DNA of 64,000 nucleotides from Aricia agestis (GCF_905147365.1 NC_056409.1:11723001-11787000), one strand, 5' to 3'. Positions 20,926 to 32,350 are shown, counted from the first letter of the stretch. Numbers and translations: made by a program. The notes: generated by a model from the sequence alone, not told the origin.

Positions 20926-21499
20926 GTGCAATAATAATTATTATTCTAGGACATAAAACACTGCGTGGGGCTCAACTCTGGTACTAATATATACCGATTC
21001 GAGTTTCGTTGACAAATCATTATATATTTGCCAATTACCTCCTAGTCGCTGGCAATAAGCAATGTAGTGGCCTGTGGTATACGCTGCAACTCCAGATATT
21101 CTAAAAATTTATTAAAATTAATTAATTTGATTCAAAACAATAAACATGAAATTGCAGTTTTAGTGTATGCTGGGCGTGTAGAAACCTCTGCCTGTGGCGA
21201 AACCCGCTCAAGGCGCCACAGACAAGTAAAGACGTAAAAAATAATAACCATAATAATATTTAAATAACCTTGCCTTATTCCCAAGTATCAAAATCATGAA
21301 ATCCAATAACCATAGACGACAAAGATCAACTTCAGAATAATGTTACCAGTCGAAATATACCTATGCTGGGTAAGCCAGACTAAAATAATAATTATAAAAA
21401 TTGTTAATTAAACAAAAAAGAAGGAAGAACAAACGTCTTTTAAGCACTAACAAACATTATTGAATATTTAAAATTCAATATTGACATACATTTATTAAA

Positions 21500-22965
21500 A
21501 ATTAGACTGGGGGGCTAACATAAAAGGATATTTTTAATTAACTTTTATTACATAAACAAGCGACGAACAATCGATTATTTAATAACGAACAATCACGAAC
21601 AAACGGCGAACAAACATTAATGAATATTTATGACTCAATATTAACATAAATTTATTAAAATTTAAAAAGGGCTAAGTTAAGAAGATTTTTTTTAATTAAG
21701 TTTTATTACACAAACAAGTGACGAACAAACGATTATTTATAACGAACAATCAAGAACAAACGACGAACAAACATTAATGAATATTTATAACTCAATATTA
21801 ACATAAATTTATTAAAATTTAAAACGGGGGGCTAAATTAAGAAGATTTTTTTTAATTAAGTTTTATTACACAAACAAGTGACGAACAAACGATTATTTAT
21901 GACGAACAATCAAAGACAAACGACGAACAAACATTAATGAATATTTATAATTCAATATTGACACAAATTTATTAAAAATTAAAATGCGGGGGCTAACTTA
22001 AGAGTTAAGAGCATAATATTTAATTATTTTTTATTAAATGAACAAGTGACGAACAATCGATTATTTATAACGAACAATCAAAAACAAACGACGAACAAAC
22101 ATTATTGAATATTTATAATTCAATATTGTCATAAATTCATTAAAAAATAGAATGAGGGGGCTAACTTAAGATAATAATATTTTAAATTATTTTTTATTTA
22201 ATAAACAAGTAACGAACGAACGATTATTTATAGCGAACAATCAAGAACAAACGACGAACAAACATTAATGAATATTTAAAACTCAATATTGACATAAATT
22301 TATTAAAAATTAAAATGCGGGGGCTAACTTAAGAGTTAAGAGCATATTTAATTATTTTTTATTAAATGAACAAGTGACGAACAAACGATTAATTATAACG
22401 AACAATCAAAAACAAACGACGAACAAACATTATTGAATATTTATAATTCAATATATCATAAATTCTTTAAAAAATAGAATGAGGGGGCTAACTTAAGATT
22501 ATAATATTTTAAATTAATTTTTATTTAATAAACAAGTAACGAACAAACGGTTATTTATAACGAACAATCAAGAACAAACGACGAACAAACATTAATGAAT
22601 ATTTAAAACTCAATATTGGCATCTTATTAAAAATTTTTAAATGCGGGGGCTAACTTAAGATCATATTTTAAATTAATTTTTATTAAATAAACAAGTAACG
22701 AACAAACGATTATTTATAACGAACAATCACGTACAAACGACGAACAAACATTAATGAATATTTATAATTCAATATTAACATAAATTAATTAAAAATTAGA
22801 ATGGGGGGGGCTAACTTAAGATCATATTTTAAAACATTTTTTATTAAATAAACTAGTAACGAACAAACGATTATTTATAACGAACAATCACGAACAAACG
22901 ACGAACAAACGATATACGAGTATAAAAATCAAAAAATTACAAAAAAATATAATCTTGGGGGGCTA
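21500..22965 (-). repeat. right arm tandem array, about 10 units of about 163 bp
   Basis: These are the same units as the left array, inverted. GGGGGCTAA(C) or a variant recurs near 21511, 21668, 21829, 21988, 22156, 22319, 22485, 22645, 22805 and 22957. It has two units more than the left arm, so the arms have changed copy number independently since they formed. Confidence 0.9.
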
Positions 22966-23140
22966 ACTTCCAGGACCTATATATTATGCTATGGCAATGC
23001 AGGATAGTGCTTTCTGTCAAAAGTATAGACTGTTTATGGCTAAAAATTCATTTTTTTACCTATTATCTGTGAGTTCAAATATAACTTTAATCTGTGGACT
23101 GTGGTTCAAACCATAAACCATATTAAGTCTATGGTTCAAA

Positions 23141-23191
23141 CATAGAGTTAATATTACCTATTCTATCGGTAAAGGTAATATTAACTCTATG
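23141..23191. other. hairpin upstream of the Aurora B start
   Basis: CATAGAGTTAATATTACC (23141-23158) pairs perfectly with 23174-23191 across a 15-nt loop. A shorter copy of the motif (CTATGGTTCAAAC) lies just before it. It is about 165 bp upstream of the ATG, in the region where promoter or 5' UTR would be. The function is unknown. Confidence 0.5.
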
Positions 23192-23356
23192 GCACAGTGT
23201 ACTTTATTACCTCTATGGGTTCAAATTTCTAAATACAGCAACGGTTTGCTGCACAATTTTTGAATTGCCTTGTTTTTGTTTTGGTTTTTGTTTATAATAT
23301 TTTGAGTGTATTGCATTCGTTCATATTTTATTGTTGGTCTGTTGGCTGTTGCTATC

Positions 23357-26185
23357 ATGGATATTAACAAGAACGATGAAGTTGCAGACCTTGTATCCAA
23401 GATTAAAAGTCATGATTCTTACGGAAAATCGTAAGTTTTATTCTGTTATTTTTTATTAATTTGTAAGTGCTGAATCATTCAAGGATCAATATTTAATAAT
23501 ACTATTGTTTCAGCTACAAATGGGCACCTAGAGATTTTGAACTTGGTACAGAATTAGGACAAGGAAAATTTGGACATGTTCATGTTGCTCGTGAAAAGAA
23601 GACTGGTTATCTCGTAGCAATCAAAGCGCTTTTTAAATCTCAAATAGTCCATTCGAATTGTGAAAGACAAGTATTAAGAGAAATCGAAATTCAGTCTCAT
23701 TTAAAGTAAGTATAGGATAAGTAGATATAGTATTTAGTTTCTACAGGAAATAATATTGCCTTACTAGAACATAAAAGGAGCTCATTTTTTGGCTGTTGGT
23801 ATCTCAATTAATGTAACATCAAACCAATATTACAAAAGCTAAAGTTTGTTAGTCAAGTGTATGTTACTTCTGGAAAAACTGCTATAAATATAGTGATAGT
23901 TGTAGGGGTTGTCACCTACAGATGATGATGTTGGATGCTGAATGATAGTGTTGATGCTGATAGTGATGCTGATGATAGGTGTTAAATAATACGCTCTTGA
24001 AGCTTAATAATGCTCTGCTTTATTTTGATATGATTGTTGCACATTTATACAAACTAGAATTGATGATAAGGCAAAACGTGTGAGTTCATCGACATGCTGA
24101 ATGGTGAACCATACAATAGTATTTCCTATCATAATTTAGTTAAGGCTCAGGAAACTACAACAATCAAACTAAAACAGGTTACTTTATGTTCCACAAAAGT
24201 ACACTGTTCAGTGGGATATGATTTGTACCAGAAAGTGGTTATAGTGATGTCTACTTTCTCTTACCATTTCAGACATCCAAATATATTACGTCTACTGACA
24301 TGGTTTCATGATGAGCGTCGAATATATCTGGTGGTCGAATTTGCAGCTGGGGGAGAGCTATACAAGCATCTCACAAATTCACCCAATGGTCGCTTTCCAG
24401 AGAATAAAGCTGCTAGATATATCTATCAGGTACACCCTCATACATACCCTGATCTCCATTTCATGTGACAGCAGACCCTTTGCCCATCATTCACTATATT
24501 AACTACACAGCAATTGTATCATTCACTATATTAACTACACAGCAATTGTATACTGATGTTTTATTTAACTGTATCTTAAAAAAACATAATATGAATCCTA
24601 AGGAATTATCATAAAACAAGTTAAAATATTCAAAGACTTTATTTGCAAAATGCAAATAAAGTATTTTTATTTATAATTAAAAAAAATATATTCTTTAAAA
24701 AATAAATGCTTGTAAATTAACACATAATTTAAAATAATAATAGGTTGCAGATGCTGTGGAGTATTGCCATCAGAGACATGTGATTCACAGAGACATTAAA
24801 CCAGAAAATATATTAGTTTCATACAATGGGGACCTGAAATTAGCAGACTTTGGTTGGTCTGTTCATGCACCATCAGAAAGGTATATTTCATTGATATTCT
24901 ATATTTTAATAATAATAATAAACTTTATTTGCAACTACATACATGGTACCGATTTACATAATATAATGTAGGTAGTAAGTTATTTCAAAACATAGCCGCA
25001 AATTGGCTCATGCTCGGCATGTGCCGGTACACCTAGAGGCATATTCAGCGCTGGTCTTCCGCAAGAGCTAAGTAATAGTATGGTATTCTGCATGCTGTGA
25101 GGCTTTGTACATTTGCTTTTAAATATATTGTAGATTAACATTTGTTAGCACAGTACACGTCAAACGCACCACATAGGTAATACACAAAATGCAGTGTGTA
25201 GGTGCAAATGAATGTGCAAGGTTTTACATCATTTCATACAACAAATTCTAAAATGCGCGTGCTTGCTGATAAATATTGTCGATCACCTTTAGACTCAGGT
25301 CATGGAACTGTTATTTATAATACTTTCTGTTGCAGGAGGAAAACTATGTGTGGAACCCTAGACTATCTTCCCCCAGAGATGATCAAACGTGAGGTGTATG
25401 ATGTGTCAGTAGATCAGTGGTGTATCGGAATTTTATTGTATGAATTTTTAGTTGGAAAACCACCCTTTGAAAGTGAGGGCCAAAGTAAAACATACACAAG
25501 AATTCTTGCCTTAGATATGACTTACCCAAAATATGTATCTGAAGGAGCTAAAGATCTGATATCCCAGGTACTCACTTTTATTAACGTTTTTTTTATTTTT
25601 TACTCTTTTATATAAACCATACATATTATAAATGCAAGTGTGTCTGTCTTTCTGTTACCTCTTCACGGTTAAACCACTGGAATAATCTTGATGAAATTCG
25701 GTATGGAGATACTTGGGACAGCCATGCTTCGGCACGAATGGGCCGGCTCGACCGGAGAAATACCACGTTCTCACAAAAAACCGGCGTGAAACAGCGCATG
25801 CGCTGTGTTTCGCCGAGTGAGTGAGTTTACCTGAGGCCCAATCCCTTACCCTATTCCCTTCCGTGCCCTCCCCTATTCCCTTCCCTACCCTCCCCTATTA
25901 CCCTATTCCCACTTAAAAGGCCGGCAACGCACTTGTAGCTCTTCTGATGCTGCGAGTGTCCATGGGCGACGGATGTTGCTTTCCATCAGGTGACCCGTTT
26001 GCTCATTTGCCCCCTTATTTCATAAAAAAAAACTTGGGGAGTCCTGGGAAAGGACATAGGATGCTTTTGATCCCAGATAAATGCATTGTTTTTTTTTGCA
26101 GTTATTAAGACAGTCAAGCAAGGAGAGGCTTTCATTAGATGGTGTGAAGAAACATTATTGGGTGCAAAATTTTCAAAATGTTTAG
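23357..26185 (+). CDS. aurB: Aurora B-type mitotic serine/threonine kinase
   Basis: Six exons with GT-AG introns join in frame: 23357-23430, 23514-23705, 24273-24429, 24744-24880, 25336-25567 and 26102-26185 (876 nt, 291 residues). Visible kinase features are the glycine loop GQGKFG (40-45), VAIK with Lys62, HRDIKPEN (156-163), DFGWS (176-180) and the activation segment RKTMCGTLDYLPPEM with Thr190. RKTMCGT is the Aurora B form; Aurora A usually has RTTLCGT. Aurora B is the catalytic subunit of the chromosomal passenger complex, correcting kinetochore attachment and driving cytokinesis. Only about 33 residues precede the kinase domain, so the N-terminus is short for the family (human 344 residues). 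AATAAA lies at 26245-26250. Aurora A is the alternative, less likely. Confidence 0.93.
24905..25110 (-). repeat. LINE 3'-end fragment in aurB intron 4
   Basis: A (TAA)n run plus ACTTTATTTGCAACTACAT on the left and GGTCTTCCGCAAGAGC on the right reads as a minus-oriented retrotransposon tail. It resembles the tail of the CR1-like element (GGTCTTCCGCGAACCCC near 39295). No frame remains. Confidence 0.4.
25618..26085 (+). mobile_element. Helitron split by a repeat B insertion (aurB intron 5)
   Basis: The outer element begins ACATATTATAAATGCAAGTG at about 25620 with 'atgaaattcggtatggagat' before the break, and resumes with GTCCTGGGAAAGGACATAGG at about 26040. Repeat B copy 3 lies between them (25716-26031). 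ACTTGGGA before and ACTTGGGGA after the insert are the target duplication. The Helitron's 3' hairpin end is missing. Confidence 0.6.
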
Positions 26186-26253
26186 TGTTATGCTGTGCAA
26201 ATTATTGTTATTTAAGTGTTGATTTTTTACTGAAGAAATATAAAAATAAAATC

Positions 26254-27232
26254 TTATTATAAAATTCTCGTGTCAAAATGTTAGTTACCGTACTCTCCCG
26301 AAACAGCTTTACTGATTTTTACCAAATTTTATATTATGCATATTCAGTAGGTCTGAGAATAGGGATGATGACAAGGTCAAAGATTAGCGAATTTTGTTAA
26401 TAAAATAAAGAAATCACGGTAAAAAATAAGTGTTCCCAAAATTTCAGCTTGATAGCATTTGTATTTTTTTTGTTATGCGCCTTTAAAGTTGGATATTCAA
26501 GTCGATTTTTTTTTCAATTAAATTTCTTAATATTTGTATACAATTCGATAACTTATGCAATGAAAAGCAACTTTTGATATGAAACCACTTTCATAAAGGC
26601 AATATTTAATATACCTGTCGAACAAAGTTGTCTCCCGATGCGTACAAACTACGATTTGTCATATCTTGGTGAATTTTTAAGCTATCAGAGTCATTCTTTC
26701 AACGATGTTTCTATTTTTTAAGTGTCCTTCAATTACCGATAAGAAAAAAAAAATAGTCATCATGCCTATTGGCTACTTTTTATATTGATAAGTACATTTA
26801 TTGAATAAATAGTAAATTATTACAACTCGAGACTGACGGCGACCATTATTTGTGCAACGGGATAATATATCTATGGACGCTTCACACCACGTCAGTCTGG
26901 CCCCGTGGTAAGTACCTGAAGGACTTGTGTTACGGGTACCAGACAACGGAAATAAATTTAATATTTTATACTATACATATATTTAAGATTTTTATTATAT
27001 AATACACATCCATGACCCAGGAACTTTGAAAACTTTTTTGTTCCGTCGGCGGGACTCGAACCCGCGACCGCCGGCTTGAGCTACCAATAGCCCACCAACT
27101 GAGCCACAGAGGTCGCCTCGGTCGAGGGATAGCTATGGATATTAACGTAACATACATATTTAGACACTTCAATAAAATAATATAATGGGCGAAAAACTTT
27201 ATAATGGCAAAACAGTGTTTGCTGGGACAGCT
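26254..27232 (+). mobile_element. Helitron, degraded, ending CTAG
   Basis: It begins near TATTATAAAATTCTCGTGTC and ends GTTTGCTGGGACAGCTAG before a T. The same start and end occur in the shorter element at 52268-52468, which supports the limits. The interior is AT-rich and holds a SINE at 26990-27140. It lies between the convergent aurB and SLC7 3' ends. Confidence 0.45.
26990..27140 (-). mobile_element. tRNA-derived SINE
   Basis: On the minus strand the head reads CGACCTCTGTGGCTCAGTTG (A box TGGCTCAGTTGG), then GGTTCGAGTCC (B box) and CCGCCGACGGAAC. A short body (AAAGTTCCTGGGTCATGGAT) and AT-rich tail follow. A sibling copy lies at 61372-61490. Extra bases between the boxes and the lack of a clean acceptor stem argue against a functional tRNA. 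Confidence 0.7.
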
Positions 27233-27429
27233 AGTAGCAAGCTAGTACCTAGTTATATATTATTGATAATTTAAATCACATTTTATTTTTGTTTTGGCTT
27301 GAAATACTTTCACTGATTTAAAATTTTACTACAGCTATTTTAGGAAGATGATAAAATAAAGAGGACACTTAATTTAGCTTATATTAAAATTATAAAATAT
27401 AGTATTTACATTTATGTAGTATCATAAAA

Positions 27430-30400
27430 TCAGTCTTCTCGATTGCTAGGAGGCACACTTTCAAAAAGAACTTGCGTCAGGAATGTAATTTTATCTGAAA
27501 ATAAACAAACAACATAATATTACATTTGTACTTACAAAAAACATGAAATTCAAAGATTTCCATTCAATATTTTTCAAAATAGTGGCAATACTCACTAAGT
27601 AATCTGGTAGGTGAGTTATTGTGGTACACAAATATAGTATACACAGCCATCCCCATGACAATGAATCCTATTGCTATCAAATATTTGATAGAAGGATCAT
27701 GCACTATAGGCAATATGGACAGAAATATTGCCACTAGTAATACAAAACATGGCACGATTGTGGGCACCCTGTAAGGTCTGGGCTTATCAGCTTGTGTTTT
27801 CCGCAACACCAGCAATGCAACCATGGCCAATCCATAGAAAAACCACAAAAACCAACTGGCGAATTCAATTAGTGTCTTTATATTGCCAACAATTATGAAA
27901 ATTGACGTCAGTAAGGCCTGCAACAAGAGGAATTTCATTATTTTAATTCAATAAAGGCATGTTTATGATAAAATAACATAAAATTAAGTGCTTACTTGAA
28001 AAGCCACCGCAGGGGCTGGTGTCAGTCTTTTTACATTGACATATGAAAATACTTCTAACATGTGTCCACCTCTGGCTGCTGTGTAGCATACCCTAAAAAG
28101 ATCAAGATTGATATTATCAATTTGTATATCATACAATTAGTTATTAAATGGAAATATTGTAAAGTAAATTTGTAGTACCTGGTAACACCAAACTGTACAC
28201 TCATTGCACATCCAAATGTGGCTATAGCTACTCCAAGAGGTATCAAAAAACTAGCAGGCCCAAGGACCCTAGTGCCGAACGCCACTGCCACTGCAGGCAC
28301 TGAGGTCATTTCAGCATAACTCAGTACTGACATGTATGCCACATTCATGAAAACATAGAGACCAGTTATCATTGGCACTGCTATCAATATACTAAGTGGG
28401 ACGTTTCTGAAAACAAAGTGACGTAAATATTATAGCATATCCTTATGATATTGATATAAGTAGGTAACTATATCTATCTCAGGATCTTGTAGCACTTGGC
28501 TGATATTGTCATGGGGGCTCTGTCTCAACTTTCTATTACTAGGTGAAATCATTAGTTCAAATAGTCACAGCACCTATTAAGATCCATTTGATTATACTTA
28601 CATGCCAGGATTGATAATTTCTTCTGTGACCACTGTCACACTGTTCCAGCCATCATACGCCCAGAGACCAGAATATAATGCTAGAGCAATCCCCCCAGCA
28701 CTGGTAGTACTTCCTTCAAAACCTTTATTTAAATTTTCAGTATTTCCTGAAACCAAAATGAGATTAGTTAAATATACTTAGTAATAGTTCTATTGAACTG
28801 GGCAAATGTTGAATATATTTGCCCAGATCAACTAAATTATTGTCATGATCACCATCATACTATGTGTAAAATTTGAGTACTTTATTGATTCTACTGTAAA
28901 AGTTAAAGCATCGTTATCTTGTTAATACAGTCACAGAACACATAGAAATTTATACATTGACCCATCAATTTATCTCACGCAATTTTTTTTTGCTATCTTA
29001 CAGTACAAACTATGTGGTCTGTGAACAGACTGTAGAAATAGTAGGTAGCGTCCATACCTTTAGCTAATTCATAAATGCCGCCTCCAATCACAATAAGGCA
29101 TGCAAACACTTTGCACACACCAAACACATTTTGAACTTTAACAAACAGCTTTACACTTGTTATATTGATGTATGTCATAATAACTGAAAAAAAAGTGTTT
29201 ATATTAAGTCACTAAAATAATAATTAAATATTATGTGAGCTTCTGTTTGGATGTAACAATAAAAGATCTGGTTCTTGCTAAAATTATGTTTAAAATTTAA
29301 AATATTTTAATACATAGCCTGAATGAAGAAACTTTGAACAAAGTTGTATTATATGAGCCATCTTTAAAGGTAAAGGTGCCAATAATAAGCAGAATAAAAA
29401 ATAAAACCTTTAATTTACATTTCACATAAAACTTACAGAACTTGAATCATCAAAATCTAAATTTACAATATTTGTACTATTTGATTAGCGATAATACTTT
29501 GAACTTTAATTACAATTAATTAAAAAGGCCTTTATTTTGTCCTGGATTTTTAGTAAGCCAATTTTGCTTCCATATTATTGTAGGGATTCAAAGACACAAT
29601 TTTCATATCTTGTAGAAATTCAAAGATCCAGAATGATTCATGAGTTATAGGTATGTATCCGTTTGACTCATGGTTGCTCTTTTCTTGATTTAGTTGCTAA
29701 AACAGTAATTATTAATAAAAATAAAAATCTTCACAAGTAAAAAAAGATAATAGTCATATAATAACTAAATATACATTCTAACTTACCCGAATAATATTGA
29801 GAATAGCTTCACTGTCATTCGGGAAGATAGACTGAACAACACCAAGAAGCTCAGACTTCAAAGTTTGAAATGTAGACCTTGCTTTGTGAATATGTTCTGA
29901 AAGAATTTCATGCTGTACTACTCTGGGACGAGACAGTGCTTCTTCACTGATCTGGGTTATGTTTTTCAATCTGAAAGATACAAGCTAAGGATCAAGAGAT
30001 ATATAATAAGAAAGTAAGCTAAGGATCAAGAGTTATACACACACTAAGACAACAAAACTAAATCAAAGATACATGTTAGAAATTAACTTTATAAGTAATG
30101 AAAATTATTGCAGAATTAAAAGAAATGTGATTGGCTGATTGCAATACTTGCCTTTTTATCTCATATTCAATTTCGAATATTGCTCCTCTTGTAAACGCTG
30201 TCAGTTCTTTAATTTGTACCTGTCTCTCCTTGGATTCAGCAAGAAATTCATTTAGTATTAGATTTTCGTCATTAATAACATCTGTGTTTGCGTTTTGAAT
30301 ATTGGTGCGAAGGCCCTCTACATAACATAATGCTTTTTCACCAATACTTTCCGGTGATATACCATCATCCAAAGGTGCATTTGTAATTATATTGAACACA

Positions 30401-32205
30401 TCCACACATTTCTCGTGCAAGTGTTGAATGTTTTTAGAGAGGTTGGCTTTTGTTTGGGCATTTAACGAATCAGACATGTTGCCTCCCGTTATATTAGAAC
30501 ATGAATATACTACGAAGTCACGAGTCTCGCATAAAAACCTCTGTATTTTAAAATAAATACACGTAACACATTACACAAAACAATAGAATCCACAAGACTA
30601 TAAATAATAGACGCCCTGATAAAAATATTCTTTCGCGCAATAAACGGTCACAAAATTTAAACTTTGACAATGACAGATACGAATGACGTTTGGGATGTCA
30701 GTTTTTTTTTCATAATATGGCGCTCGGCTTTTAACCATGGCTAGTGTTAAGTAAAGTATGGCGGGAAAAATTTTTTTTTCGTGAAAAGTTTACAAAATTT
30801 AAAGTCGTTTTTCCAGATGATCGTCAAGTCTAAAAAAGTAGTCAGTAAAGTCAACGAGTCAAGTCAGTTGTTTTAGTAAAGTGGTAGACCCTTTATTAAA
30901 ACTTTCGATGGAGTTTTGGAGGGAACACAAAATGGCACGTTTTTTGAAGTTGTATCACTTGCCCACACTTGTGCATGACATCGAATATTTAATGGTTAAT
31001 ATTTTACCAACATTACACATTAAAAACCGAAATAACACAAATTTAGGAAAATAATACAAAAACACAACGTCACTCTTTCGTATTCCCAGCAAAACTCGGG
31101 ATGTCAGTTGATCTTTTAAACGATAATATTTTTAAACGATTCATGAACGTGCCAAGAGCTATTATGTTTAAAATCCGAATATACGTAGTATCCCTAAGTA
31201 GTCTGTGATCCGAATTAAAACTATGATTTCGGCTTGTGAAGAAAGCCTTAATCACTTGATTACGCTATAGCTCTAGCCACGAAGCGAGTCATAAAAAGGT
31301 TAGGTCATGTGGTTAGGTCTTTAGAACATTAATTTCTATGTTTCAAAGAGACAGGAAATTTCAGAAATTTTGAATGCAATCTAATCGCACAGTCCTGTGG
31401 CTAAGTCTCAATCAGCTTTAAGGCATAATAATAATATTATATCAAGCACTCTTGTTTGAGCGCAAATGTCGACTGAATAGGGACACGGGTCGGCACACCG
31501 TACGCGGCACCGTAGACAGGTCCACGCAGGTCCACGCCCATAGTTATTTAAAATTTAAATTAATAAAGTATGACGTAATTATTTTACTTACATAATGCAG
31601 CAAGAGAGGCTAACTTTATCGCCGTATTTTTATAATCTTGTTGTATATCAGTCGTAAAAGGTTGAATTGCATATTCAGCAAAGGTCATTACAATAATAGC
31701 CACCTCAGCTGGCCTTAGAATCATAACATATATCCAGGCACATATAAATGATGGCAGTGGTCCCCAATATTTATGTGTTTTTCCAAATGCTTCTTTAAAA
31801 TACGAATACTCAGCGCCCGATTTTCCTAGCACTGTACCCAATTCAGCAAACGACAACGCACCTAAAAATTTCATGTAGCATAATTATTAGTACCTAAGTA
31901 ATAAGTTACATAAAAATATTAATTTTAATAAAATCATAATGATAGGTATCTTACCTACACCCACCTAGTAATGATATAACACCGGATACTGTCCACACAA
32001 TAAGACATAGCCCAACGGAACCGGAGTATTGTAGAGCTGTCGCTGGAGACACGAATATCCCAGAACCGATCATAACTCCTAGAATAAGGTTGACGGCTGA
32101 GAAGAGTCCCAGCTCTCTTTTGAGCTTTATGGCGCTTCCACATGTGCTCGTTCTAGGGTTACTACTTTTCTCTACATTGCTTAAATTATTGTCCGTTTCA
32201 GCCAT
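27430..32205 (-). CDS. SLC7-family amino-acid transporter (heteromeric transporter light-chain type)
   Basis: Eight coding exons with GT-AG introns: 31965-32205, 31592-31861, 29058-29183, 28602-28746, 28179-28406, 27996-28092, 27596-27917 and 27430-27494 (497 residues). Family marks are GVMIGSGIFVSP in the first membrane helix (GSGI at 47-50), GALSFAELGT, WIYVMILRPAE, ALYSGLWAYDGWN, NVPLSI and FVYHNN near the end; about 12 hydrophobic helices are expected. These proteins exchange neutral or cationic amino acids across the plasma membrane. The ATG is two bases after a TTTCAG acceptor, so a non-coding 5' exon must lie further right. The loop after helix 3 (QPFTTDIQQDY) lacks the cysteine that usually ties light chains to the CD98-type heavy chain. 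Intron 2 contains another gene on the same strand. Confidence 0.92.
29550..30477 (-). CDS. candidate CENP-K, inner-kinetochore (CCAN) coiled-coil protein
   Basis: Three exons, 30152-30477, 29787-29970 and 29550-29696, give 218 residues. The first intron must be GC-AG (AAG|GCAAGT at 30151); splicing at the nearby GT would hit a stop. The second is GT-AG. Residues 1-165 are largely helical and charged, with heptad-like stretches (FTRGAIFEIEYEIKR, HKARSTFQTLKSELLG). The C-terminus, YIPITHESFWIFEFLQDMK then LNPYNNMEAKL, matches the order Y-[IV]-x-[IL]-x-x-SFW...L...LxxP...xRLEAF of CENP-K C-termini as I recall them, and SELLGVVQSIFP fits the preceding helix. CENP-K is the partner of CENP-H/I in the constitutive kinetochore network. 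AATAAA lies about 15 bp after the stop. The gene is nested in intron 2 of the SLC7 gene. The homology is inferred by eye. Confidence 0.6.
30478..31591. other. 5' flank of the nested gene inside SLC7 intron 2; no other gene seen
   Basis: The first 200 bases to the right should carry the nested gene's promoter and 5' UTR. No TATA box stands out. Beyond that, to the SLC7 exon at 31592, there is AT-rich unique-looking sequence with short frames only. Confidence 0.5.
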
Positions 32206-32317
32206 TTCTGAAACAAAAAATATTATTAGGTCGGTAAAGTTGATAATGAAAACTTTTGTAATAGCCCTCGGTTTATTTGTCAGTTTTTATGTAAAAATAA
32301 CAGACGTTATATTGAAA

Positions 32318-32350
32318 AAACCGGCCAAGTGCTAGTCAGACTCGCACACG
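32318..32350 (+). repeat. fragment of the GGCCAAGTGC dispersed repeat
   Basis: CCGGCCAAGTGCTAGTCAGA and CTCGCACACG match the start of the repeat also seen at 7439, 59243 and 60580. It is truncated after about 30 bp and lies 110 bp upstream of the first SLC7 coding exon. Confidence 0.5.

Larger units (their letters stand above)
18250..21145. other. centre of the fold-back element; no transposase
   Basis: It holds three internal inverted repeats (18549-18745, 19027-19540 and 20665-20925) and one copy of repeat B (19733-20058). The longest open frames are short and low-complexity (for example 18749-18958, Phe-rich). Nothing resembling a transposase or a host gene is visible. Confidence 0.6.
16690..22978. 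mobile_element. 6.3-kb fold-back element with satellite-like arms
   Basis: The left end AGGTCCTGGAAGTTAGCCCC and its exact inverse at 22978 are flanked by ATATATTAT on both sides (16681-16689 and 22979-22987), a perfect 9-bp target duplication. The left arm (to about 18250) and right arm (from about 21146) are inverted copies of each other. Each is built mainly of tandem units of about 163 bp followed by a unique inner segment of about 360 bp. The middle (18250-21146) carries nested repeats but no transposase. The long arms and 9-bp duplication fit a Mutator-like or Foldback type. The class is inferred only from structure. Confidence 0.85.

Noticed and set aside
16700..22965. CRISPR-like regular repeats
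   Set aside because: Repeat units of about 163 bp are contiguous satellite-like units without unique spacers, in a eukaryotic genome and arranged as inverted arms of a transposon.
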